Positions 1 through 7,851 of a stretch of 64,000 nucleotides of DNA are shown piece by piece. The notes below the pieces were generated by a model. It saw only the letters and a list, made by a program, of their open reading frames with translations, searched no databases and was not told where the DNA came from. The translations under genes and the position numbers were made by a program. This stretch comes from CALKJP01 sp046299555. GTDB lineage: Bacteria; Bacteroidota; Bacteroidia; JACCXN01. The DNA lies in contig JBKBHS010000001.1 of NCBI GenBank assembly GCA_046299555.1, positions 496,001-560,000 of the forward strand, given 5' to 3'. The first letter of the stretch is position 1; every line of letters begins with the position of its first letter.

Positions 1-260
1 AGTTACAGCAAATTATGAGTGCTTATGTAGGTATTGTTCGAAGCGATATTCGATTAAAACGCGCCTTCGACAGAGTGAAAATATTGTACGAAGAAACCGA
101 AGCGCTTTACAAAAAAACTACGGTAAGCGTTAAATTATGTGAAATCAGAAATTTAATAAACGTGGCCTATATGATTATTAAAATGGCTATGCAGCGTAAA
201 GAGAGTGTTGGTTTGCATTATTCATTAGATTATCCTTCTCAAAAGCAAATGGTTGACTGA
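1..260 (+). CDS. nadB: L-aspartate oxidase, C-terminal end (5' truncated by window edge)
   Basis: The open frame runs in from the left edge (the bases before the first ATG read LQQI), so only about the last 85 residues of the protein are present. The segment matches the C-terminal helical domain of L-aspartate oxidase: an YVGIVRSD stretch, then RLKRAFDRV and RNLINVAYMIIKMAMQRKES, followed by the usual HYSLDYP tail. NadB is a cytosolic flavoenzyme that oxidises L-aspartate to iminoaspartate in NAD biosynthesis. The FAD and substrate domains lie outside the window, so activity cannot be judged. The family call rests on the tail alone. Confidence 0.8.
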   Translation, partial: LQQIMSAYVGIVRSDIRLKRAFDRVKILYEETEALYKKTTVSVKLCEIRNLINVAYMIIKMAMQRKESVGLHYSLDYPSQKQMVD

Positions 261-283
261 TATTTAAGAATAAACTATTTTTG
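253..283 (+). promoter_or_regulatory. Bacteroidota-type promoter for the HYC_CC_PP gene
   Basis: TTG at 253-255, a 20-nt spacer, then TATTTTTG at 276-283, which fits the TTG / TAnnTTTG pattern of the Bacteroidota primary sigma factor. It overlaps the last codons of nadB. Only 5 nt separate the -7 box from the ATG at 289, so a leaderless or nearly leaderless transcript is predicted. Confidence 0.65.
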
Positions 284-288
284 TAAAT

Positions 289-684
289 ATGATTAAGCAA
301 ATATTTCATCTGTTAATAGCTTTACTTGTGCTTATTGCATCAAGCGGAATGACTATTAACCGCATGGAATGTTTGAAAACCGGCAAAGTAAAAGCCTCAA
401 TTTTTGATATTAAAAAATGTTGTCCTGAAAACAATTCAACATCTAACGCTATTCAATCTAAATGCTGTAATTTTTCCCTTTCTTATTTAAAAGTAGATAT
501 AAATACTACACTCGAAAAGCAAAAGATAAGCGAACAATTTGCGCTCTCATTCTTTGAGCATTTTGTAATTTCTTATTTCAGTATTTCTGATAATTCCGTA
601 AGTAGAAATGTTGTAGTTTCGTCATTACCTCCATTATTATCCGGCAAAAGCTTATTGCAAGCTATTCGTGTGTTTCGCATTTGA
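289..684 (+). CDS. Small secreted Cys-rich protein, HYC_CC_PP-like family
   Basis: This 131-residue protein has an N-terminal signal peptide or membrane anchor (residues 1-22), cysteines in MEC, KKCC and SKCC contexts, and a C-terminal LPPLLSGKSLLQAIRVFRI segment. This layout resembles the HYC_CC_PP family, small Bacteroidota proteins usually encoded just before a TonB-dependent receptor; here the HYC motif itself is degenerate. The gene sits about 50 bp upstream of such a receptor on the same strand and has its own promoter. The paired cysteines suggest a periplasmic or surface metal- or redox-linked role with the receptor. That role is inferred, and no biochemical function is known to me. 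Confidence 0.65.
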   Translation: MIKQIFHLLIALLVLIASSGMTINRMECLKTGKVKASIFDIKKCCPENNSTSNAIQSKCCNFSLSYLKVDINTTLEKQKISEQFALSFFEHFVISYFSISDNSVSRNVVVSSLPPLLSGKSLLQAIRVFRI

Positions 685-731
685 TGTGTCCAATTTTGTT
701 TTAGAAAACAAAATTGTATCATCAAATTTCA

Positions 732-2942
732 ATGCACATGCGAAATAAAATTTTAATCATTTTATCTTTATTACCGTTTATAGTTCATGCCCAAATTAAA
801 GGTTTGGTGCAGGAAAAATCGGATAATGGAAATACTCCCTTAGTTGGTGCAAATGTTTTTTGGCTTCAATCAAGCATTGGAACGACTACTAATGCTAAAG
901 GAGAATTTGAAGTTTCAAATCCGGAATCATTTCCGGCAAAGCTCGTAATTAGTTTTGTCGGTTATCAAAGCGATACACTTTTAATCGAAGGCAACAAGTT
1001 TGTTGTTGTAACATTAAAACCAACTGTAACGCTTAAAACGGTTGAGATTGAAGCCCGTGAAAGTGCCACAAAAATTTCAACCATTTCTGCCGTTAATTTA
1101 GAAGCAATGACTACCAAGGAGTTGAAAAAATCGGCATGTTGCAACCTTTCCGAAAGTTTTGAATCAAATGCCTCTGTAGATGTTAGTTATTCAGATGCCA
1201 TTTCAGGAGCCAAACAAATCAGAATGTTAGGATTAGATGGTACATATACTCAAATACTTACAGAAAATATGCCGGGCATTAGAGGTATTGGAGCACAATA
1301 TGGTCTTGGGTTTATTCCCGGAACTTGGATAGAATCTATTCAAATTACTAAAGGTGTGGGTTCGGTGGTTAATGGTTATGAATCAGTTTCAGGACAAATT
1401 AATGTGGAATTATTAAAGCCCGAAAAGGCTGATAAATTATTTTTAAATCTGTATGCAGGCGACTGGGGCAGATATGAAGCCAATATTCATTCGGGAACAA
1501 AACTAAATGATAAGTGGAGTACACTATTTTTAGGTCATGCCAGTTCGGTTGCTAAAAAAAATGATAATAATAAAGACGGATTTATTGATATGCCAATCGG
1601 TAATCAGGTAAACATAGTAAATCGCTGGAAATACGATAGTGAAAAAATGATGGCACAATTTGGGGTGCGTGCCATGTTAGATGATAAACAAGGAGGACAA
1701 ACATCTTTTAATAAATCAAACGATTTTGGCACCACCAATTCATACGGAATAGGAATACTAAATAAGCAATTAGAATTTTTTACCAAAACCGCGTTTGGCT
1801 TTGAGGGGAAACCTTATAAAAGCTTAGGAATTATTACTAATTCACGTCTAAATAGCCTTAATTCTTTTTATGGCTTAAGAAAATACGATGGACAACAGCA
1901 AACATTTTATGCAAATTTAATTTATCAAAGCATCATTGTACATACCGAACATAAGTTCAAGGCAGGAATTTCGTATATGAACGATACCTACAATGAAAAT
2001 TTTACAGGAGTTAATTATAAGCGATACGAGTCAGTTCCGGGAGCCTTTGCTGAGTATAATTACGATAGAGAAAATAAATTTTCTTTATTGTTGGGTATTC
2101 GAGCAGACTATCATAATTTATTTGGCTTACAGGTTAATCCAAGAGCACATATAAAGTACAAACCGCATAAATACACCACACTACGTTTATCAGGCGGACG
2201 AGGCATGCGGGTAGCGAATGTATTTGCTGACAATTCCGGATTAATGGCAAGCTCAAGAGCATTTATTATTCGCGATGCATTATTGCCTGAAATAGCTTGG
2301 AATTACGGTGCAACTCTAATCCAGGAAATTAAAATTGGCGGTAAATGCTTTTTTCTAACGCTAGATTTTTACCGAACAGATTTTCAAAATCAGGTGGTGG
2401 TTGATATAGATGCAGACCTTCATTCAGTTTCTTTTTATAATTTAAAAGGCTTGTCATACTCCAATGCCGCACAAGCAGAATTGTCGTTTGAGCCTATAAA
2501 GCGTCTGGAAATAAAAACCGCATATAAATTTCAAGAGGTTAAAACCACTTTTGGCACACAATTGCTGGATAAGCCTTTGGTGGTGAGAGATCGCGCCTTG
2601 GTTAATTTATCTTACGCTACTAAATTTGACAAGTGGAAATTTGACTTTACTTATAAATGGTTTGGCATTGCGCGTGTTCCTCCAAGAGCTGTCGATCATA
2701 CATCACACAGCAGCGATGGTGGTGCTTGGTCAAGATTTTATTTTACTACTAATGCTCAAATTACTCGAGCATTTAAACACTTTGAGGTGTATGTAGGTGG
2801 AGAAAACTTAAATAATTTTATGCAACACGATGCTATTTTGTTTGCCAACGATCCCTTCGGGCCTCATTTTGATGCAGCTATGATATGGGGGCCTGTAATG
2901 GGCAGAGTGCTTTATGCAGGTTTGCGATTGACATTTAAGTAG
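732..2942 (+). CDS. TonB-dependent outer-membrane receptor with CarboxypepD_reg-like N-terminal domain
   Basis: The protein begins with a signal peptide (RNKILIILSLLPFIVHAQ), followed by a carboxypeptidase-regulatory-like beta-sandwich of about 90 residues. Next comes a plug domain (KQIRMLGLDGTYTQILTENM, ITKGVGSVVNGYESVSGQIN) and a 22-strand-type barrel that ends in a C-terminal aromatic/Leu strand. Such receptors import ligands across the outer membrane using TonB energy. A CC pair lies in the linker before the plug (about residues 136-137). Together with the Cys-rich partner upstream, this suggests copper or another metal rather than a sugar; no SusD gene is adjacent. An in-frame TTG at 714 exists, but ATG 732 or ATG 738 fits the signal peptide better. 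The substrate is inferred only. Confidence 0.82.
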   Translation: MHMRNKILIILSLLPFIVHAQIKGLVQEKSDNGNTPLVGANVFWLQSSIGTTTNAKGEFEVSNPESFPAKLVISFVGYQSDTLLIEGNKFVVVTLKPTVTLKTVEIEARESATKISTISAVNLEAMTTKELKKSACCNLSESFESNASVDVSYSDAISGAKQIRMLGLDGTYTQILTENMPGIRGIGAQYGLGFIPGTWIESIQITKGVGSVVNGYESVSGQINVELLKPEKADKLFLNLYAGDWGRYEANIHSGTKLNDKWSTLFLGHASSVAKKNDNNKDGFIDMPIGNQVNIVNRWKYDSEKMMAQFGVRAMLDDKQGGQTSFNKSNDFGTTNSYGIGILNKQLEFFTKTAFGFEGKPYKSLGIITNSRLNSLNSFYGLRKYDGQQQTFYANLIYQSIIVHTEHKFKAGISYMNDTYNENFTGVNYKRYESVPGAFAEYNYDRENKFSLLLGIRADYHNLFGLQVNPRAHIKYKPHKYTTLRLSGGRGMRVANVFADNSGLMASSRAFIIRDALLPEIAWNYGATLIQEIKIGGKCFFLTLDFYRTDFQNQVVVDIDADLHSVSFYNLKGLSYSNAAQAELSFEPIKRLEIKTAYKFQEVKTTFGTQLLDKPLVVRDRALVNLSYATKFDKWKFDFTYKWFGIARVPPRAVDHTSHSSDGGAWSRFYFTTNAQITRAFKHFEVYVGGENLNNFMQHDAILFANDPFGPHFDAAMIWGPVMGRVLYAGLRLTFK

Positions 2943-3028
2943 ATTTGCGTTGAGGATCAGTAAAATATATTGCTTGTAAAAAAGCATTAAAAGGCTGCTA
3001 AATCAAATAGGATTTAAGATAAATTCCT

Positions 3029-3036
3029 TAAGTTTG
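3029..3036 (+). promoter_or_regulatory. -7 element upstream of sucA
   Basis: TAAGTTTG matches TAnnTTTG and ends 21 nt before the sucA ATG. No clear TTG is visible at the expected -33 spacing, so this is a moderate call. Confidence 0.5.
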
Positions 3037-3057
3037 TAAGCTTTTTTAATTTAAAAC

Positions 3058-5790
3058 ATGGATAAATTTTCATACCTTGGAAACGCTGATGTAAACGCCA
3101 TAGAGGCCATGTATCAGCAATACCTTCAAAACCCAGACAGTGTTGATGAAAGTTGGCAAAAATTCTTTAAAGGATTTGATTTTGCTCGAACCAACTACCA
3201 AGAAGGCAGCCATAATGAAATTCCTGAAAATGTTCGTAAAGAATTTGCAGTAATTAGTTTGATAAATGCTTACAGAACACGCGGACATTTATTTACCAAA
3301 ACCAACCCTGTTCGCGAGCGTAGAAAATATTCGCCAACTTTAGAAATAGAAAATTTTGGGCTTTCACAAGCTGATTTAGAAACCGTTTTTCAAGCAGGAA
3401 CTCAAATTGGAATCGGACCTGCTAAATTGAAAGATATTATTGCTCACTTACAACAAACCTATTGTCAATCAATTGGTGCAGAGTATATGTACATTCGTAA
3501 TCCGGAGATTATTGAATGGCTCCAAAAAAAGATGGAAAGCACCAAAAACACGCCTAATTACAGCATTGAAGAAAAAAAGGTTATTCTAAATAAATTAAAT
3601 CAAGCCGTAATATTTGAAAACTTCTTGCACACCAAATTTGTTGGGCAAAAACGTTTTTCTTTAGAAGGTATTGAAACATTAATTCCGGCATTAGATGCAG
3701 TTTGCGAAAAGGGAGCAGATTTAGGAGTTGAAGATTTTGTTATAGGGATGGCTCATCGTGGTCGCTTAAATGTGCTTGCCAATATTTTAAATAAAACTTA
3801 CAAAGATATTTTTACTGAATTTGAAGGTCATGCTACGGAAGATGGTAATACCAATGGAGATGTTAAATATCATTTAGGCTACTCATCCGATTTATTGAGT
3901 AATAAAGGTAAAAAAGTGCATTTGAGTTTAACTCCTAATCCTTCACACTTAGAAGCCGTTGCTCCGGTAGTAGAAGGCATTACACGTGCAAAAATTGATC
4001 GTTTTCATAAAGGCGACTTATCAAAAGCCTGTCCGATTATCATACATGGCGATGCTGCTATAGCCGGACAAGGAATTGTTTACGAAACCATACAAATGTC
4101 ATTGCTTGATGGCTATAAAACCGGAGGTACAGTACATATTGTATTAAATAATCAAGTAGGTTTTACTACCAATTATTTAGATGGTCGTTCATCAACCTAC
4201 TGTACAGATGTTGCTAAAGTTGTTTTATCACCGGTATTTCATGTTAATGCCGATGATGTAGAAGCCGTAGTGTTTGCTTGTGAATTAGCCATGGAATTCC
4301 GTCAGCAATTTAAGCGCGATATTTTTATCGACTTATTAGGATATAGAAAATACGGGCATAACGAAGGAGATGAACCTCGTTTCACCCAACCGATTTTATA
4401 CAAAACCATAGAAAAGCATCCAAACCCAAGAGAAATTTATGTTAAAAAGCTTACCGAACAAGGAGCTATTGAAGCCGGTATGGCAAAAGAAATGGATAAA
4501 AATTTCCGAGAATTGCTCAATCAAATGCTAAATGAAGCCAAACAAGTTGAAAAAGCAAAAGTTACTTCTTTCTTAGAAGGATATTGGTCGGGCTTAAGAA
4601 TGGCAAACGATAAAGATTTTGAAAAATCTCCTGAAACAGCAGTGGATAAAAAATTATTTATCGATTTGGCTAAAAAGAGTGTTACACTTCCTGAAGGAAA
4701 AAAATTCTTCAATAAAACTAAAAAATTATTTGCCGACCGCGCAGCCATGATTGAAAATAACACTTACGATTGGGCAATGGGCGAATTAATGGCTTACGCT
4801 ACATTAATGCACGAGGGCCACATGGTGCGAATCAGCGGACAAGATGTAGAAAGAGGTACCTTCTCTCACCGTCATGCCGTTGTAAAAATTGAAGATTCAG
4901 AAGAAGAATATATCCCACTAAATAATTTAGGCACCAAAGAAAAGTTAGAGATTTACAATTCCTTGCTTTCAGAATATGGAGTATTAGGCTTTGAATACGG
5001 CTATGCCATGGCTTCGCCAAATGCACTTACCATTTGGGAAGCACAATTTGGCGATTTCTTTAACGGAGCACAAATTATAGTTGACCAATTTATTACCAGT
5101 GCCGAATACAAATGGAGAAGAATGAACGGTTTGGTTATGCTCTTACCACATGGTTACGAAGGGCAAGGACCAGAACATTCAAGTGCACGTATTGAACGAT
5201 TCTTGCAGCAATGTGCCGATAATAATATTCAAATAGTAAACTGTACTACTCCGGCCAACTTCTTTCATGTGTTAAGAAGACAGTTACACCGTCCATTCCG
5301 CAAACCATTGATAGTATTTACGCCAAAGAGTTTGTTACGTCATCCAAAATGCGTATCTACCATTGAAGATTTTACCACAGGCGGCTTTAAAGAAGTGTTT
5401 GACGATGCTTCTGCAAACGTTAAAGATGTTAAAAAACTGGTATTTTGTACCGGAAAAATTTATTACGATTTATTGGCACAAAAAGAAGCGACAAATGCTA
5501 CCGATATTGCACTTATTCGTTTAGAGCAATTATATCCATTGCCTTTAAATCAGATAAACGAAATAGTGAAAAAATACAACAATGCCAAAAGCTATATATG
5601 GGCACAAGAAGAGCCTGAAAATATGGGAGCATGGACATTTATTTTAAGCCGCTTGCGCCATATCCCATTTGAATTTGTGGGACGTCCTGAAAGTGCAAGC
5701 CCTGCAACCGGATATTATAAAATACACAACAAACAACAGCAGGAGATTTTAGATAAAGTGTTTGTGAAGAAAATGGCTACAGCAAAATAG
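3058..5790 (+). CDS. sucA: 2-oxoglutarate dehydrogenase E1 component
   Basis: This 910-residue thiamine-diphosphate enzyme decarboxylates 2-oxoglutarate and transfers the succinyl group to the lipoyl domain of SucB in the TCA cycle. The N-terminal E1o segment (YLGNADVNAIEAMYQQYLQN) is present, as are the AHRGRLNVLAN motif from residue 232, the thiamine-diphosphate/Mg motif GDAAIAGQG from residue 331, and a C-terminal transketolase-like pyrimidine domain with HGYEGQGPEHSSAR. Length is normal for E1o. Its usual partner sucB lies about 640 bp downstream, but two toxin-antitoxin genes now sit between them. E3 is not in the window. Confidence 0.96.
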   Translation: MDKFSYLGNADVNAIEAMYQQYLQNPDSVDESWQKFFKGFDFARTNYQEGSHNEIPENVRKEFAVISLINAYRTRGHLFTKTNPVRERRKYSPTLEIENFGLSQADLETVFQAGTQIGIGPAKLKDIIAHLQQTYCQSIGAEYMYIRNPEIIEWLQKKMESTKNTPNYSIEEKKVILNKLNQAVIFENFLHTKFVGQKRFSLEGIETLIPALDAVCEKGADLGVEDFVIGMAHRGRLNVLANILNKTYKDIFTEFEGHATEDGNTNGDVKYHLGYSSDLLSNKGKKVHLSLTPNPSHLEAVAPVVEGITRAKIDRFHKGDLSKACPIIIHGDAAIAGQGIVYETIQMSLLDGYKTGGTVHIVLNNQVGFTTNYLDGRSSTYCTDVAKVVLSPVFHVNADDVEAVVFACELAMEFRQQFKRDIFIDLLGYRKYGHNEGDEPRFTQPILYKTIEKHPNPREIYVKKLTEQGAIEAGMAKEMDKNFRELLNQMLNEAKQVEKAKVTSFLEGYWSGLRMANDKDFEKSPETAVDKKLFIDLAKKSVTLPEGKKFFNKTKKLFADRAAMIENNTYDWAMGELMAYATLMHEGHMVRISGQDVERGTFSHRHAVVKIEDSEEEYIPLNNLGTKEKLEIYNSLLSEYGVLGFEYGYAMASPNALTIWEAQFGDFFNGAQIIVDQFITSAEYKWRRMNGLVMLLPHGYEGQGPEHSSARIERFLQQCADNNIQIVNCTTPANFFHVLRRQLHRPFRKPLIVFTPKSLLRHPKCVSTIEDFTTGGFKEVFDDASANVKDVKKLVFCTGKIYYDLLAQKEATNATDIALIRLEQLYPLPLNQINEIVKKYNNAKSYIWAQEEPENMGAWTFILSRLRHIPFEFVGRPESASPATGYYKIHNKQQQEILDKVFVKKMATAK

Positions 5791-5791
5791 T

Positions 5792-6073
5792 ATGATAACC
5801 AAAGAGCAGGAAAATATTATTATTGAGCATTTAAAGCCTTTCAAGCCTAAAACAGTAAGCTTGTTTGGTTCTTATGCCAGAAATGAAAATACTTCTATAA
5901 GCGACTTGGATATTTTAGTTGATTTTTATGAAACAGTTAACTTGCTTGATTTAATTGGTCTTGAACAAGAATTGTCAGAAATTTTAGGAATTAAAGTAGA
6001 TTTGATAACCGAAAAAGCGGTGCATCCAAAAATTAGAAAATACATTGAAAAAGATTTGAAGAAAATCTATTAA
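5792..6073 (+). CDS. MNT-domain nucleotidyltransferase, MntA-like antitoxin
   Basis: This 93-residue minimal nucleotidyltransferase contains the signature GS-x10-DxD (GSYARNENTSISDLD) with a third acidic residue in KVDLIT, so the active site looks intact. In HEPN/MNT pairs the MNT protein neutralises the HEPN toxin, in characterised cases by adenylylating a tyrosine of the toxin's RX4HXY motif. It starts 1 nt after the sucA stop, and its last base overlaps the start of the HEPN gene, so the two are translationally coupled. Its position between sucA and sucB is unusual. The family is secure; which antitoxin mechanism applies is inferred. Confidence 0.88.
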   Translation: MITKEQENIIIEHLKPFKPKTVSLFGSYARNENTSISDLDILVDFYETVNLLDLIGLEQELSEILGIKVDLITEKAVHPKIRKYIEKDLKKIY

Positions 6074-6402
6074 TGACAAAAGATTACAGCATATTTATTC
6101 AACATATATTTGAGTGTATTCAACATATTAATGAATACACAAAAGGAATGAATAAAGAAGACTTTTTGAATAACAAGTTAGTGCAAGATGCTGTAATAAG
6201 AAACTTTGAAATAATAGGAGAGGCGGCTAAAAATATTCCTGAGGAATTTAGGCAAAAACATACCGATATTCCTTGGAAAAAAATGGCAGGCATGAGAGAT
6301 AAATTAATACATGATTATATTGGTGTAGATTTGTTTGCAGTTTGGGCGGTTGTTGAAAATGTATTACCGGAACTTGAACAAAAAATAAAACGAATATTAT
6401 AA
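6073..6402 (+). CDS. HEPN-domain toxin, HepT-like (DUF86)
   Basis: This 109-residue helical protein is of the DUF86/HepT type. The conserved stretch VQDAVIRNFEIIGEAAKNI is followed by the HEPN ribonuclease motif R-x4-H-x-Y at R75, H80 and Y82 (MRDKLIHDYIGVD). HepT proteins act as RNases whose toxicity is blocked by the cognate MNT protein. The start overlaps the MNT stop (TAATG arrangement). All motif residues are present, so it is predicted to be active when unpaired. It ends 24 nt before sucB. Confidence 0.88.
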   Translation: MTKDYSIFIQHIFECIQHINEYTKGMNKEDFLNNKLVQDAVIRNFEIIGEAAKNIPEEFRQKHTDIPWKKMAGMRDKLIHDYIGVDLFAVWAVVENVLPELEQKIKRIL

Positions 6403-6405
6403 TAT

Positions 6406-6413
6406 TAAATTTG
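6406..6413 (+). promoter_or_regulatory. -7 element in front of sucB
   Basis: TAAATTTG fits TAnnTTTG and ends 13 nt before the sucB ATG. There is no TTG at normal spacing. It could allow sucB expression independent of the toxin-antitoxin genes, or be a chance AT-rich match. Confidence 0.35.
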
Positions 6414-6426
6414 AAACCTTCAATTT

Positions 6427-7683
6427 ATGGCAATCATTGAAATGAAAGTTCCCAGCCCGGGAGAATCCATTACCGAAGTACAAATAGCTCGCTGGATAAA
6501 AGCAGATGGCGATTATGTAGAAAAAGATGAAGAACTGTGCGAAATAGATTCAGATAAAGCAACCCTTACCTTAAATGCTGATGAAGCAGGCGTTTTAAAA
6601 ATACTTGCCAAAGAAGGCGATACAGTTGCTGTAGGAGCCGTAGCCTGTACCATAGATACTGCAGCGGCAAAGCCTGCCGGAACAGCTGCTCCTAAAGAAG
6701 AGAAAAAAGCGGTTGCTGCTGAAGTAAAACCAAACCCTGCTCCAGCTACTAAAGAAAAGGTAGTTGAAACCAAAACTTCTTCCTATGCAAGCGGAACACC
6801 TTCTCCTTCAGCTAAAAAACTGATGGAAGAAAACGGAATTCCTGCTCATAAAATAAATGGTAGCGGTAAAGACGGCAGAATAACCAAAGGCGATGTTTTA
6901 AAAGCCCTTTCGGCCGGATTTACTTACGAAGATAAAAGCGGATGGGTGGGGTCTCGTGAAACCAATCGCCAAAAAATGACCATGCTCCGCAAGAAAATCT
7001 CTGAACGTTTAGTGGCAGTTAAAAACGAAACAGCCATGCTTACAACCTTTAATGAGGTTGATATGAGCAATGTAATGGCAATTCGTAATAAATACAAAGA
7101 TAAATTCAAAGAAACGCATGGTATTGGTTTAGGCTTTATGTCATTCTTTACAAAAGCGGTTACAGAGGCATTAAAGCTATACCCTGCAGTAAATGCCATG
7201 ATTGATGGCGATGAAATTGTATATCACAATTATGCTGATGTGGGTATTGCAGTAAGCTCACCAAAAGGACTAATGGTTCCTGTTGTAAGAAATGCCGAAA
7301 GCATGAGCTTAGCTGAAATTGAAAGAACAATTGCTGATTTAGCCGCTAAAGCTCGCGATGGCAGAATAACTGTTGATGAAATGACTGGCGGAACATTTAC
7401 CATTACCAATGGTGGTGTGTTTGGTTCCTTAATGTCAACACCTATTATCAATCCACCACAAAGCGCCATTTTAGGAATGCACAACATTGTAGAACGACCA
7501 ATTGCCGTAAACGGACAAGTGGTAATTCGCCCAATGATGTACATAGCATTATCATACGATCATAGAATTATTGACGGAAGAGAATCTGTAAGCTTTTTGG
7601 TAAAAGTAAAAGAGATGATTGAAAATCCGCATAAGATGCTATTTGGTGCCAAAGACCCATCTGAAATTTTACTAGGATTGTAA
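6427..7683 (+). CDS. sucB: Dihydrolipoyllysine succinyltransferase, 2-oxoglutarate dehydrogenase E2
   Basis: This 418-residue E2 has an N-terminal lipoyl domain with lipoyl-Lys44 in EIDSDKATL. An Ala/Pro/Lys-rich linker (about 75-125) follows, then a peripheral subunit-binding domain (SPSAKKLMEENGIPAHKING, about 126-162) and the acyltransferase domain. The catalytic HRIIDG motif has His379 and Asp383. It transfers succinyl groups from lipoate to CoA and forms the core of the TCA-cycle complex. Length and domain order are standard. It is separated from sucA by the MNT/HEPN pair, and a strong terminator follows. Confidence 0.95.
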   Translation: MAIIEMKVPSPGESITEVQIARWIKADGDYVEKDEELCEIDSDKATLTLNADEAGVLKILAKEGDTVAVGAVACTIDTAAAKPAGTAAPKEEKKAVAAEVKPNPAPATKEKVVETKTSSYASGTPSPSAKKLMEENGIPAHKINGSGKDGRITKGDVLKALSAGFTYEDKSGWVGSRETNRQKMTMLRKKISERLVAVKNETAMLTTFNEVDMSNVMAIRNKYKDKFKETHGIGLGFMSFFTKAVTEALKLYPAVNAMIDGDEIVYHNYADVGIAVSSPKGLMVPVVRNAESMSLAEIERTIADLAAKARDGRITVDEMTGGTFTITNGGVFGSLMSTPIINPPQSAILGMHNIVERPIAVNGQVVIRPMMYIALSYDHRIIDGRESVSFLVKVKEMIENPHKMLFGAKDPSEILLGL

Positions 7684-7693
7684 TAAAACATTT

Positions 7694-7718
7694 AACCCTC
7701 TCAATTGAGAGGGTTTTT
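7694..7718 (+). terminator. Rho-independent terminator after sucB
   Basis: An AACCCTCTCAATTGAGAGGGTT hairpin is followed directly by a T run. It lies 10 nt after the sucB stop and insulates the fluoride-controlled gene downstream. Confidence 0.85.
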
Positions 7719-7752
7719 AGTTGAAAGAAATATTCTTACTTTTATCACATCT

Positions 7753-7813
7753 TTAGGCAATGATGTCTGCCTTAAACCGCTTCAAAATTTTTGAAGCTGA
7801 TGACGTCTACTTC
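7753..7813 (+). promoter_or_regulatory. Fluoride riboswitch (crcB motif RNA)
   Basis: The sequence matches the crcB-motif consensus in order. GGC at 7756-7758 pairs with GCC at 7769-7771 as the pseudoknot, and GATGTC pairs with GACGTC as P1 with one G-U pair. The AAACCGC joining segment, the perfect GCTTC/GAAGC stem with an A/T-rich loop, and the conserved GCTGATGACGTCTAC 3' half are all present. Riboswitches of this class bind fluoride with Mg and switch on fluoride-resistance genes. It stands 39 nt before a CLC-F-like antiporter gene, the expected target. No obvious terminator hairpin follows, so control at translation initiation is more likely than attenuation. Confidence 0.9.
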
Positions 7814-7851
7814 AATAAACTTAAGGGTTTAATAAAGTAGTATTTAAAAAA

